Of a DNA stretch of 19,802 nucleotides, positions 1 to 7,752 are shown piece by piece. A model generated the notes under the pieces. It was not told the origin of the DNA. It did no database searches and worked only from the letters and a program-made list of their open reading frames with translations. This DNA is from Bacteroidota bacterium (lineage in GTDB: Bacteria > Bacteroidota > Bacteroidia > Flavobacteriales_F > PHOS-HE28): assembly GCA_023430945.1 (NCBI GenBank), contig JAEYYE010000148.1, forward strand, positions 1 through 19,802, given 5' to 3'. How positions within the stretch are numbered: position 1 is the stretch's first letter; the number at the start of each line of letters is the position of its first letter. Position numbers and translations under genes: made by a program.

Positions 1-402
1 TTTGCGGGCATCTCCCACCAGCGCATCCTGCTCCAGCTTCACCGGATCCATGATCATGCCGCTCTCCGATCGCTTCACGCGACGCACCTCGGCGGCCTGA
101 TCGGCGATGCTCTGGTTCTTGTGGATCACCCCGATCCCACCCTGCTGGGCGATCGCGATCGCGAGTTCCGCGCCGGTCACCGTGTCCATCGCCGCGGAAA
201 CGATCGGAACGTTCAGCATGATGTTGCGCGAGAAACGCGACCGGATCTGCACGTCGCGAGGTAGCACTTCACTGTACGCGGGCACCAGCAGCACGTCATC
301 GTACGTGAGGCCTTCCACTATGAATTTTTCGCGGGGTGCGCTGCCGTTGGCTTGCGCAGATGGATCCGACCTCCTTACCTGGGCGGCAGTTGAACTTTCC
401 AT
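1..402 (-). CDS. guaB: IMP dehydrogenase, N-terminal part (3' end beyond window)
   Basis: Encodes the first 134 residues of inosine-5'-monophosphate dehydrogenase, the NAD-dependent cytosolic enzyme that makes XMP from IMP in guanine nucleotide synthesis. The minus-strand reading frame is open from the ATG at 402 to the window edge. It shows the family signature near residues 28-44 ([18 protein letters not shown]), then [10 protein letters not shown] and [12 protein letters not shown], which form the start of the (beta/alpha)8 barrel and its IMP/NAD site. The CBS domains and the catalytic cysteine loop lie beyond the edge. The ATG at 402 is the only usable start before the conserved block. 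It adds about 25 low-complexity residues compared with typical homologues and sits only 3 bases after a TAnnTTTG box, so the message may be leaderless. An AAGGAGG string lies inside the frame at about 372-378 but has no start codon after it. Identity is secure; the exact start is less so. Confidence 0.96.
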   Translation of the reverse strand, partial: MESSTAAQVRRSDPSAQANGSAPREKFIVEGLTYDDVLLVPAYSEVLPRDVQIRSRFSRNIMLNVPIVSAAMDTVTGAELAIAIAQQGGIGVIHKNQSIADQAAEVRRVKRSESGMIMDPVKLEQDALVGDARK

Positions 403-405
403 GCA

Positions 406-413
406 CAAAGGTA
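406..413 (-). promoter_or_regulatory. Bacteroidota -7 promoter box (TACCTTTG) for guaB
   Basis: The minus strand reads TACCTTTG, matching the Bacteroidota sigma-factor consensus TAnnTTTG, and ends 3 bases before the guaB ATG. No convincing -33 TTG box was found at the expected distance. This spacing would place the transcript start at or next to the start codon. Confidence 0.6.
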
Positions 414-460
414 ATTGTTAGGAGTGAATACTTATGAGGGCGCCTTATCGGGCTGTAAGT

Positions 461-481
461 TTATCCTGAGCTTGTCGAAGG
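461..481. repeat. Dispersed intergenic repeat core (CTGAGCTTGTCGAAGG type)
   Basis: The sequence TTATCCTGAGCTTGTCGAAGG (461-481) resembles a short element that I recall as recurring between genes in many bacterial genomes, often mis-called as small ORFs translating to PFDKLR or ELVEG peptides. A small minus-strand frame at 432-626 containing PFDKLR is explained by it. Only one copy is present in this window, so its repeat status rests on recall rather than on a second copy seen here. Confidence 0.5.
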
Positions 482-482
482 G

Positions 483-675
483 CTGTAGCCAATTCGCTGC
501 GGCGGCGGCATTTGCTGCTGCGGTGGCTTCCTGGCGCCGTCGCTGAAGCTTTGGCGGCACGCGACCGGTCGCCTCCTCGCTCCTCGCTTCGCCAAAGGCT
601 TCGCGAAGGCGAGCGCAATGCCGCAACGCCTCCGCTTTATTGGGCTGCCGCTCCCATCCCGGGCGCAGCTTCGCG
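483..675. repeat. Palindrome-rich intergenic spacer, possibly a repeat unit
   Basis: This spacer between guaB and the downstream surface-protein gene has no convincing gene. It holds a perfect 12-base palindrome GCGACCGGTCGC at 561-572, a tandem CTCCTCG motif just after it, and a perfect 10-base palindrome CTTCGCGAAG at 599-608. The latter lies inside a larger imperfect hairpin (arms about 585-593 and 608-615). Purely structured, non-coding sequence of this kind after the stop at 676 could act as a processing site or terminator for the minus-strand unit, but no T-tract follows. Multi-copy status cannot be shown from one window. Confidence 0.35.
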
Positions 676-2748
676 TCAATTTCCCTGCGAAGTGAGCAAC
701 GTTACGATCCCGCGCTTCTCGAATCGCCGTCCAGCGCCATTGTGGAAAGAGCAGTAATACGCGTAAACACCCGTCGGCGCTGGAATGTCGTCCACTTCAC
801 CGTCCCAACCTTCATCACGATCGTTCGTGGTCCAGATCAACTGGCCCCACCGGTTGATGATGCTGAATTCATATTCCGCCACATCCACATAACCGATCAC
901 CGGAATGAATATCGGGTTCACGCCGCCCACCGTGAATGCGTTGGGTATGTACACCAATTCCTCCTGGATCGCACATTGCTCATTGCTTTCCGATGTCGCA
1001 TTCATTCCGGAGGGATTCCCTATTTCGATCGCCTGGACCTTGTAGCAGAAACGGCCCGTGGTCTCCAGCAGATCGCCTACCTGATCGGTGTATTGCAGTT
1101 GTGTTGGAGGAGTTGCGCCGATCGGTTCCAGCGGATCGAAATGGATGCCCCGGTGGATCACATAATTTGCCACAGATCCAGCCCAATTTAGATAGGAATT
1201 CCACTTCAGTTCGTTGTAGTTGCGCAGATCGGACGTTGCCTGCAACACGATGTTCCCGCCGATGTTGCTCGTGATCGATGCGCTTCCGCAACTATCCTGC
1301 ACCTGCACACGGTACCGGTAGGCGATCAGGGCCGGATCCACATCATCATCCACGAACGTGATCACCGGACCTTCGCTGCCATCCGCTGTTGCGATCTCCT
1401 GCCATTCACCACCATTGTCCGATCGTTCCAGGCGGTAAAGGCTCACCTGCGCGGTCATGTCCACACTGTCCACGATCAGGATCCGATCGGGCTCCGCCAC
1501 GGTCACGGTACGTATGTAGTTGAATTGTGGCACGGCCGGATATTCCGCGAAACGGCAGGCTTCACTGGAGAACGAGGTGCTCAAGCCCGGACCTTCGATC
1601 GCCTTTATGATGAAACAATAGGCCGTGCCCGGCGTGGCATCGAAAAGCAGATCGGTCTGGTCCCCTGGCACGTTGGTGAAGCTGCTCCAGGCTCCACCGT
1701 TCGCCTGCACAAGTATCTGGTAGCTCACCGGTGCCCAACCGCCGTAAGGTGTCCAGTACAGCGAGATGGTGGAGGAACACCGATCGTATCCCGTGGCAAG
1801 ATGCATGGTGGTATGCTCGGGAAGTGTTGCGCTCGTGTTGGGGCTGGGGGGATCACCCACCTGGCACGTATCGAAAGCCGCCACGGTGAATGATTCCGGG
1901 CCGCTTTCCGGATCGCTCCAGCTCCACTCGTAGCTCGTGTTGTTCTGGCCGTAGACCGTATCCACGATCACTCCGCCGCCGGGAGTGACCAGAACTACGA
2001 TATACCCATCGGTATCGCCTTCCGGACTTGGATCCCAGGAAATGTTGGTGAGCCCCGAAAGCGTATCCACGGAAACCGAATTCAGGATGGGTGAACTCGG
2101 TGGTGTGGCATCCTGGAAGATATCGCCATCGCGTGAACTGAAGGAAATGCAACCGCTCGCATCCGAAAGCCCGATCCTGAACGTGAGCGAATCCTCACAT
2201 ACGGAGATCACATGGGTGTAATTCGTGGTAGTGGAAGGAACATTCGCCAGGAGGATCCAATTGCCGAGCGGATATTCCATCCAGATCGCAAGGTCGGATG
2301 CGGATGTTGGAAGGATCGTGGGCTGGTTCCAGCTCAATACCGCATTTCCCAACGGTGTGCTCTGGTCCACTTCGAGGAAAAGGGTCACGAGCGTATCAGA
2401 TGCGATCGATTCATTGGGCGCCGGCGATGTGGAGACAGTGGTGAGGTAATAGTACTGTGGCCCGATCAGGGCATTGGCACCGGCATGGAAGTAATTGGTT
2501 GTACCATATGCCGCGATCGATCCGATCTGTGTGTAGGGGCCGCTTTCAACGGAGGAATTGTAGATCCTGTATTCCAGGAAATCGCCACCTGGATCGGCCG
2601 GAGCGATCCAATTCAGCGTGACATCACCGGCCACGTTAACAGTTGCACAGCGCGCAGACGGCGGATCGAGCACGACCGCATTCGCCCCGAACGGAACGAT
2701 CAGGAGCACCAAAAGCACCGGCCAGCGGCCGATCGGGAATTTCGCCAT
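676..2748 (-). CDS. Large secreted fibronectin-III-like protein with T9SS type B sorting tail
   Basis: A surface or secreted protein of about 690 residues. From the ATG at 2748 it begins with a signal peptide (KFPIGRW, then a hydrophobic core, ending near GANA). It continues as several beta-sandwich repeats of fibronectin-III character, with recurring patterns such as LNWIAPADPGGDFLEYRIY, NISWDPSPEGDTDGYIV, ISLYWTPYGGWAPVSYQIL and LKWNSYLNW. The last ~90 residues match the gliding-motility-type (type B) T9SS C-terminal signal: IPNAFT, INRWGQLIWT, EGWDG, PTGVYAYY, then KRGIVTLL. A T9SS cargo would be exported by Sec and then moved across the outer membrane. In-frame starts also exist at GTG 2805 (one base after the upstream stop) and ATG 2790; 2748 gives the most normal signal peptide. 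It is likely co-transcribed with the flavoprotein gene upstream. Ligand and role are unknown. Confidence 0.88.
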   Translation of the reverse strand: MAKFPIGRWPVLLVLLIVPFGANAVVLDPPSARCATVNVAGDVTLNWIAPADPGGDFLEYRIYNSSVESGPYTQIGSIAAYGTTNYFHAGANALIGPQYYYLTTVSTSPAPNESIASDTLVTLFLEVDQSTPLGNAVLSWNQPTILPTSASDLAIWMEYPLGNWILLANVPSTTTNYTHVISVCEDSLTFRIGLSDASGCISFSSRDGDIFQDATPPSSPILNSVSVDTLSGLTNISWDPSPEGDTDGYIVVLVTPGGGVIVDTVYGQNNTSYEWSWSDPESGPESFTVAAFDTCQVGDPPSPNTSATLPEHTTMHLATGYDRCSSTISLYWTPYGGWAPVSYQILVQANGGAWSSFTNVPGDQTDLLFDATPGTAYCFIIKAIEGPGLSTSFSSEACRFAEYPAVPQFNYIRTVTVAEPDRILIVDSVDMTAQVSLYRLERSDNGGEWQEIATADGSEGPVITFVDDDVDPALIAYRYRVQVQDSCGSASITSNIGGNIVLQATSDLRNYNELKWNSYLNWAGSVANYVIHRGIHFDPLEPIGATPPTQLQYTDQVGDLLETTGRFCYKVQAIEIGNPSGMNATSESNEQCAIQEELVYIPNAFTVGGVNPIFIPVIGYVDVAEYEFSIINRWGQLIWTTNDRDEGWDGEVDDIPAPTGVYAYYCSFHNGAGRRFEKRGIVTLLTSQGN

Positions 2749-2806
2749 CCAGGTGCCGATCACGTTCTTAAGACGCGCCGCAACTATCATCTGTTGCCAA
2801 TTCACA

Positions 2807-3769
2807 CTATTGTGGCGTCAGCGCCGGTGGGCTGAGCGCCCCGAGCGCGGCGTGATATTCGTTCATGATCTCTTCCACGATAACGGCCGCGGGCTTGATC
2901 CGATCGATGCGGCCGCTCACCTGCCCGATCTCCAATTCACCCTCTTCCAGATCGCCTTCGAACATGCCGCGTTTGGCCCGGGCCCGGCCGAGCAAGGCCT
3001 TCAATTCATCCACCGATGCACAATTCGCATATGCTTTTTGCACATCGTCGAAGAACTTGTTCCGGAGCAGCCGTACTGGTGCAAGTTCCTTCAGTGTAAG
3101 TCTCGTTTCACCTTCACCGGCGCCCGCGACCCTTTCCTTGAAGGCCTGGTGCGCACTGGATTCGATCGAGCATACGAAACGGCTGCCCACCTGAACACCT
3201 TCCGCGCCCAGCGCGAACGCGGCGAGCATGCTCCTGCCATCGCAGATGCCGCCCGCAGCTATCACCGGGATCTTCACGGCATCGGCCACCATGGGCACAA
3301 GCACGAGTGTGGTGGTCTCCTCCCGTCCGTTATGGCCACCGGCCTCAAAACCTTCCGCAACTATCGCATCAACCCCGGCCTGTTCGGCCTTCAATGCGAA
3401 TTTCACGCTGCTCACCACATGTACAACGGTGATGCCTTTTTCCTTCAGGATCGCTGTCCATGCCCCAGGATCGCCGGCGGAAGTGATCACGATCGGAACT
3501 TTCTCTTCCATGATCACGGCCATGTGTTCCTCGATCGAGGGATAGAGCATGGGCACGTTCACCGCGAAAGGTAGGTCGGTGGCACCGCGGCATTTGCGGA
3601 TATGTACACGAAGCGTTTCGGGATACATCGAACCGGAACCGATCACGCCCAGGCCACCGGCATTGGATACAGCGGATGCAAGCTCCCAGCCCGAACACCA
3701 GATCATGCCGGCCTGCACCAGCGGATGGCGGATCCCAAAAAGTTCGTTCACCCTGTTCGTCGGCAGCAT
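2807..3769 (-). CDS. NAD(P)H-dependent flavin oxidoreductase (nitronate monooxygenase / FabK-like)
   Basis: A 320-residue FMN-dependent TIM-barrel enzyme of the nitronate monooxygenase / enoyl-ACP reductase II (FabK) superfamily, expected in the cytosol. It shows the family landmarks in order: PLVQAGM near residue 16, SNAGGLGVIGSG at 35-46 (flavin binding), FAVNVPML near 68-75, ITSAGDP near 95-101, and AEGFEAGGHNG at 138-148 carrying the conserved histidine (H146). These are followed by IPVIAAGGICDGRSM near 167-181 and ALGAEGVQVGSRFV at 186-199. The length is normal for the family. The ATG at 3769 lies 5 bases after a TAnnTTTG box; the frame stays open upstream but has no homology there. Nitronate oxidation and acyl-carrier reduction cannot be told apart here. 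The gene is divergent from the PorG-like gene and its stop is one base from the GTG of the next gene. Confidence 0.9.
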   Translation of the reverse strand: MLPTNRVNELFGIRHPLVQAGMIWCSGWELASAVSNAGGLGVIGSGSMYPETLRVHIRKCRGATDLPFAVNVPMLYPSIEEHMAVIMEEKVPIVITSAGDPGAWTAILKEKGITVVHVVSSVKFALKAEQAGVDAIVAEGFEAGGHNGREETTTLVLVPMVADAVKIPVIAAGGICDGRSMLAAFALGAEGVQVGSRFVCSIESSAHQAFKERVAGAGEGETRLTLKELAPVRLLRNKFFDDVQKAYANCASVDELKALLGRARAKRGMFEGDLEEGELEIGQVSGRIDRIKPAAVIVEEIMNEYHAALGALSPPALTPQ

Positions 3770-3774
3770 TGGTG

Positions 3775-3782
3775 CAAAAGTA
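3775..3782 (-). promoter_or_regulatory. Bacteroidota -7 promoter box (TACTTTTG) for the flavoprotein gene
   Basis: The minus strand reads TACTTTTG, matching TAnnTTTG, ending 5 bases before the ATG at 3769. A clear -33 box was not seen. Confidence 0.6.
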
Positions 3783-3870
3783 CCCGGCTTCCGCCGATCG
3801 GCCGAGCGCACTTTGGGTGAAGGTTGAACAACTTGATGAGGATGAAGTAGCGGATCGAAGTGAACTTTGC

Positions 3871-3878
3871 TAAGTTTG
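3871..3878 (+). promoter_or_regulatory. Bacteroidota -7 promoter box (TAAGTTTG) for the PorG-like gene
   Basis: The plus strand reads TAAGTTTG, matching TAnnTTTG. It lies 11 bases before the first in-frame ATG (3890) and 32 bases before the preferred start (3911). With the box at 3775-3782 it forms a divergent promoter pair. Confidence 0.55.
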
Positions 3879-3910
3879 CGTGTTGAGGAATGAATTCCAT
3901 TGATCGCCCT

Positions 3911-4852
3911 ATGAGGAATCTTGTACGCTTTTCGTTGATCTTCTCCCTCGGTCTCTTCGGCCTGCAAAAGGCTGAAGCCCAATATGCCTGGGACTTCGGG
4001 GTTCACCTCGGCGGATCGAACTATCTCGGGGAGATGGGTGGCAAGGACCAACCCCGCCGGGATTTCGTGTGGGATATGAAACTGGGCCAGACCCGCTGGG
4101 CCGTGGGTGGCTTCGCGCGCCGCAGGCTTAGCAGGCTCTTCTCCCTGAACGCCGGCCTCATGTACTTCCGGATCCAGGGGGCTGACAACCTTACCGAATA
4201 CCGTCCGCGCCGTGGCCGCAACCTCAATTTCAGGAATAACATGCTCGAGTTGTATCTGCGGCCCGAGTTCACCATCTACCAGGACAATGATCTCGGCGGC
4301 CGCGGTCGCTACCGCACCGATTTCCGCCTGTTCGGTTACGTGGGCGTGGGCGTGTACTACCACAACCCGAAAGGCCAGCTCAACAACCAGGGTGAAGTGT
4401 ACGATCTGCGGCCACTCACCACGGAGCTCGTTGAATATTCGCAGCTCGGCGTATCGATCCCAGCGGGCATCGGTTTCCACTTCACCAAGAAGCGCCGTCA
4501 CCGTTTCGGCATGGATATCGGCTGGCGCACCACCTTTACCGATTACCTGGACGATGCGAGCACCGAATATGCCGATCCAGCTCTGCTGCCCGGTGGCGCG
4601 AACGGCCTTGCCGCCCAGCTCGCCAACCAACGGCCCTACGCGGTCTCGCTCGATCCGAACGTGGATCTGCCACATCCGAACAACTATGGTCCGGGTGATG
4701 TTCGCGGCGATCCCACGCACAATGACAGTTACCTCACCGCAACACTCACGTACAGCTATGTGCTTCGCGGCCAATCCAACTTCTACCGCCAGCGCTATAA
4801 TTGGATCCGTGGATCGAAGCGCGTAGGCCGTAAGTCGCGCGCCAAGTTCTGA
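3911..4852 (+). CDS. PorG / DUF6089-like outer-membrane beta-barrel protein
   Basis: A 313-residue exported protein. The ATG at 3911 gives a clean signal peptide (MRNLVRF, hydrophobic core, cleavage after KAEA before QYAWDFG). An in-frame ATG at 3890 would add seven residues (MNSIDRP) and leave an unusually charged n-region, although it lies closer to the promoter box. After cleavage comes the motif FGVHLGGSNYLGEMGG, typical of DUF6089 proteins and of PorG of the type IX secretion system. The rest is alternating aromatic/polar strands (FRLFGYVGVGVYYHNP, SIPAGIGFHFTKK, MDIGWRTTFTDYLDD, SYLTATLTYSYVL) as expected of an outer-membrane barrel, with an arginine/lysine-rich tail. PorG is a T9SS component, and T9SS cargo is encoded on both sides, but the paralogous DUF6089 family is broader, so a specific PorG call is not made. 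GATC is not enriched here, unlike in its neighbours. Confidence 0.8.
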   Translation: MRNLVRFSLIFSLGLFGLQKAEAQYAWDFGVHLGGSNYLGEMGGKDQPRRDFVWDMKLGQTRWAVGGFARRRLSRLFSLNAGLMYFRIQGADNLTEYRPRRGRNLNFRNNMLELYLRPEFTIYQDNDLGGRGRYRTDFRLFGYVGVGVYYHNPKGQLNNQGEVYDLRPLTTELVEYSQLGVSIPAGIGFHFTKKRRHRFGMDIGWRTTFTDYLDDASTEYADPALLPGGANGLAAQLANQRPYAVSLDPNVDLPHPNNYGPGDVRGDPTHNDSYLTATLTYSYVLRGQSNFYRQRYNWIRGSKRVGRKSRAKF

Positions 4853-4875
4853 TCGGTTCGGAACAATGATCTTGG

Positions 4876-4905
4876 AAGAGGGGCTCCGGTCCCTCTTTCT
4901 CTTTT
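4876..4905 (+). terminator. Hairpin terminator after the PorG-like gene
   Basis: AAGAGGG (4876-4882) pairs with CCCTCTT (4891-4897). A further G-T and C-G pair (4883-4884 with 4889-4890) close a TCCG loop, and a pyrimidine/T-rich run (TTTCTCTTTT) follows. This is an intrinsic terminator for the plus-strand gene ending at 4852. On the opposite strand the hairpin follows the asnB stop but lacks a T-tract, so it is a weaker terminator there. Confidence 0.75.
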
Positions 4906-6788
4906 CACTCCTCGATCCCGTTGCGCTGGATCCAATCCTCCAGCACCACCATGGACCAGAGTTGGAACCACCGCTCACGCGGATCACCCTTCAGGTACGA
5001 TCGCCACATCGCTTCCAGCGCACCTTTGCGGAACATGGCCCGGCGGCCGAGAGAAGCGATCCTTGCTTCACAGAAACCGCGCAGTTCTTTGCGCATCCAT
5101 TGTTCCCACGGAAGCACGAAGCCCATTTTCCGGCGATGCACGATCTCTGGTGGAAGCAGATCGCCAAGGGCGGAAACAAGCAATTGCTTGGGCGTATGCG
5201 GATATTTCATTTGATCGCTGATCCCGATCACGAACTCCACGAGTTCATGGTCCAGGAACGGCACGCGTACCTCAAGCGCATGCGCCATGCTCATCTGGTC
5301 GGTGTCGCGCAGCAGCACATTGGGCAGGTAGGTTGAAAGTTCGCCGATCGAGACCTGGCCGAGAAAGGGCAGATCGTGCGCACCTTCCTCACGGATGATG
5401 CGATGCATGATCCTTCGCACCCTGTTCCCGGGCAGATCGGTCGTGTTCAGGACCGATCGGAGATCGCGGTCGGTGGCGAGCAGCCGCGCCAGCGGATAGG
5501 TGGCATCCACCGTAAAGGAGTTGAGCAGCATCGCATCGGCCCATGCCGATCGGGCGAATTCCGGTTTTGCGCGCATGAGCAAGGCCTTCGCGATCCTTCG
5601 CGACCAACCGGGGAATTGCGTGATGTACCGCTTCCGCCACAACGACATCACATGGCGGAACACCGGATAACCGGCGAACAATTCATCGCCGCCCAGCCCT
5701 GAAAGTGCCATGGTGACACCGGCTTGTTTCGTCGCCCGGCTCACCATCCACGTGTTCGCGCCATCACCGCTCGGATGGTCCATCGACGCGAGGATCGATG
5801 GAAGCAGATCGAGCATTTCCGTGGCCTTCAACCGGAGCACTTCGTGCCGAGTCCCGAATTTCCTCGCCACGATCGAAGCATACTCCTCTTCACTGAATTC
5901 CTCCTCATCGAAAACCACCGAGAAGGTGTGCACTCCCGTCGTGCTCACTTCGCTCATCAGCCCGACGATCGCGCTGGAATCGATCCCTCCGCTTAGGAAT
6001 GCGCCGAACGGAACATCGGCCACCAGCCTTCGCTCAACGGCTTTGGTCAGGCGCGATCGGATCTCGCGCTCCACGGTCCGCCGATCCATTCGGATCGGAT
6101 CACGCCTCGCCGATGAATTCAGGTCCCACCACCGTTCTATCCGCATCTCACCATCGCCCACGATCATGAAATGGCCGGGCATCAACATCTTCACTCCCGC
6201 CACGATCGTATCCGGCGCATGCACCGTTTGATAACGCAGGTGATCGATCAGTGAAATATGATCCAGCTTCCGCGGAACAAGTCCTGAAGCGAGTACCGAT
6301 CGAAGTTCCGATCCGAAAATGAAGTGCGCGTTCCCGTTGTGGTAATACAGCGGTTTTATGCCGAGCCTGTCACGCGCGATGAACACTTCCTTTTTCCGGA
6401 CATCGTAGATCGCGAAGGCGAACATGCCGTGCAATTTCCGCAGGCATCCTGCGCCCCAATGCCTGTAAGCGGTGAGCAATACTTCCGTATCGGAATTCGT
6501 GCGGAATGAATGGCCGGCCTGCACCAATTCCTGCTTCAGTTCACGGTAATTGTAGATCTCCCCGTTGAAGATCAAGACATGCGATCCATCGGTGCTGATG
6601 AACGGTTGATCGGAAGCCGTAGTGCGATCGATGATGCTGAGCCTTCGATGACCGAGCGCGACCGTATCATCGATCCATTCACCGGCCGCATCGGGTCCGC
6701 GATGCGCGCAAGCATCGGTCATGCTGCGGATCTCCGCGCGCGGATCGGGGAGCTTTTCAAGCCCGTATATGCCGGCGATCCCGCACAT
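4905..6788 (-). CDS. asnB: Asparagine synthetase (glutamine-hydrolysing), AsnB type
   Basis: A 627-residue class II glutamine amidotransferase fused to an ATP-dependent synthetase. It transfers glutamine-derived ammonia to an acyl-adenylate (aspartate in true AsnB) in the cytosol. Cys2 directly after the initiator Met is the nucleophile. Other glutaminase motifs are RGPD at 30-33, HRRLSIID at 47-54, NGEIYNY at 75-81 and SDTEV at 99-103. The synthetase half has the PP-loop LSGGIDSS at 265-272 and a later SGLGGDELFAGYP motif. The length is usual for the family. The start is fixed by Cys2, and the ATG shares one base with the stop of the sugar epimerase gene (TGATG), so the two are co-translated. 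In Bacteroidota, AsnB paralogues often sit in surface-polysaccharide loci and may amidate uronic acids or other sugars. The context here suggests that as an alternative to asparagine synthesis. Confidence 0.93.
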   Translation of the reverse strand: MCGIAGIYGLEKLPDPRAEIRSMTDACAHRGPDAAGEWIDDTVALGHRRLSIIDRTTASDQPFISTDGSHVLIFNGEIYNYRELKQELVQAGHSFRTNSDTEVLLTAYRHWGAGCLRKLHGMFAFAIYDVRKKEVFIARDRLGIKPLYYHNGNAHFIFGSELRSVLASGLVPRKLDHISLIDHLRYQTVHAPDTIVAGVKMLMPGHFMIVGDGEMRIERWWDLNSSARRDPIRMDRRTVEREIRSRLTKAVERRLVADVPFGAFLSGGIDSSAIVGLMSEVSTTGVHTFSVVFDEEEFSEEEYASIVARKFGTRHEVLRLKATEMLDLLPSILASMDHPSGDGANTWMVSRATKQAGVTMALSGLGGDELFAGYPVFRHVMSLWRKRYITQFPGWSRRIAKALLMRAKPEFARSAWADAMLLNSFTVDATYPLARLLATDRDLRSVLNTTDLPGNRVRRIMHRIIREEGAHDLPFLGQVSIGELSTYLPNVLLRDTDQMSMAHALEVRVPFLDHELVEFVIGISDQMKYPHTPKQLLVSALGDLLPPEIVHRRKMGFVLPWEQWMRKELRGFCEARIASLGRRAMFRKGALEAMWRSYLKGDPRERWFQLWSMVVLEDWIQRNGIEE

Positions 6789-7717
6789 CAGCGCGGCACC
6801 GCCACCCCGGCGAGGATACGCTCAAGTCCCTGGCGCAATGGGATCGGTGGGCGGCCGAGCAATTCGCGCATCCGCGTGATGTCGGGCATCCGTCGTGTCA
6901 TGTCCCCTTCCTCCAGCGGCGGCAGATGTACGATCCGCGATCGGCTGCCTGTGATCTCGATGATCAGTTCAGCCAGTGCTTTGATGGTGATCTCCACGTC
7001 CGATCCGATGTTCACCACATCGTTGATCACCTTGTCGTTGTAGAACGCGTTCAGGCATGCATCGATGTTGTCATCGATGTAACAGAAGGTGCGTGTCTGC
7101 TGGCCATCGCCATAGATGGTGATGTCGTTGCCGGCGAGCGCTGCGCGGATGAACTTCGAGATCACGAAGTCGTGGCTTTGCTTCGGGCCGTAGGTGTTGA
7201 AGAAGCGGAAGATGGTGTAGTCGATCCCGAATTCCCGCTGGTACGATCGAAGGAACGCCTCACCGATGTTCTTCACGATCGCATACGGCAGCTTCGAATT
7301 CAACGGGGTGGTGAGCTCATTCTGCGGGATCTCCACGGGTTCGCCGTACACTTCGCTGGAAGAGGAGAACAGAACGCGCTTCACGCCGGTGTTCTTCGCC
7401 AGATCGAGTATGTTGCGGATCCCATCGATGTCGCGCAGCACCATCACGGGATTCTCGGTGGTGCGCTTCACTCCCACCACCGCCGCATAATGGAACACGT
7501 ACTTGAAACAGTTGGCGTAGAACACGCCGCTGATGTCCTCGAAGCGGTTCACGTCGCATTTGATGAAGTGCAGGTTCGGCGCCTTCTTCAACTTGGACAT
7601 GTCGCCGGTGAGCAGGTTGTCCACCACCACCACTTCGTTGGCCGGATCGGAAGCAAGCTTGATGGCAAGGTCGCTGGCGATGAAACCTGCACCTCCGGTG
7701 ACCAGTATGCGCGTCAT
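6788..7717 (-). CDS. NAD-dependent epimerase/dehydratase, UDP-glucuronate decarboxylase-like
   Basis: A 309-residue extended short-chain dehydrogenase acting on nucleotide sugars in the cytosol. The Rossmann motif TGGAGFIA is at residues 7-14; the third glycine of the usual GxxGxxG is alanine, which is uncommon in this subfamily. The catalytic YxxxK is in LPYAIVKNIGEAF, followed by FRFFNTYGP and YGDGQQTRTFCYIDD. This last pattern is close to UDP-glucuronate decarboxylases and dTDP-glucose dehydratase relatives. The ATG at 7717 places the Rossmann fold at the very N-terminus and lies 15 bases after a TAnnTTTG box; the longer open frame upstream (to 7912) overlaps the phosphoesterase gene and has no homology. 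It forms a two-gene unit with asnB. The exact substrate cannot be read from sequence. Confidence 0.88.
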   Translation of the reverse strand: MTRILVTGGAGFIASDLAIKLASDPANEVVVVDNLLTGDMSKLKKAPNLHFIKCDVNRFEDISGVFYANCFKYVFHYAAVVGVKRTTENPVMVLRDIDGIRNILDLAKNTGVKRVLFSSSSEVYGEPVEIPQNELTTPLNSKLPYAIVKNIGEAFLRSYQREFGIDYTIFRFFNTYGPKQSHDFVISKFIRAALAGNDITIYGDGQQTRTFCYIDDNIDACLNAFYNDKVINDVVNIGSDVEITIKALAELIIEITGSRSRIVHLPPLEEGDMTRRMPDITRMRELLGRPPIPLRQGLERILAGVAVPR

Positions 7718-7732
7718 GTTGAGTAGTTGCGG

Positions 7733-7740
7733 CAAATCTA
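7733..7740 (-). promoter_or_regulatory. Bacteroidota -7 promoter box (TAGATTTG) for the epimerase-asnB unit
   Basis: The minus strand reads TAGATTTG, matching TAnnTTTG, with 15 bases between it and the ATG at 7717. It lies in the 35-base gap after the phosphoesterase stop, so the epimerase-asnB pair can be transcribed independently of the operon upstream. Confidence 0.6.
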
Positions 7741-7752
7741 GCAAGCGCCCGA

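Noticed and set aside
432..626. Small minus-strand gene of 64 codons in the spacer
   Set aside because: It contains the PFDKLR peptide made by the dispersed repeat and alanine/arginine low-complexity sequence from the palindromic region.
2618..3574. Long plus-strand open frame of 318 codons opposite the flavoprotein and surface-protein genes
   Set aside because: It spans two confidently assigned minus-strand genes, has histidine/arginine-rich composition typical of a GC-rich antisense shadow, and shows no family motif.
3770..4987. Extension of the flavoprotein frame upstream to 4987 as a fusion protein
   Set aside because: The extension runs antisense through the PorG-like gene and has no homology; a promoter box sits just before the ATG at 3769.
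6926..7726. Plus-strand open frame of 266 codons opposite the epimerase gene
   Set aside because: Composition rich in His, Val and Asp reflects the complement of GATC/ATC-rich codons; no signal, domain or promoter supports it.
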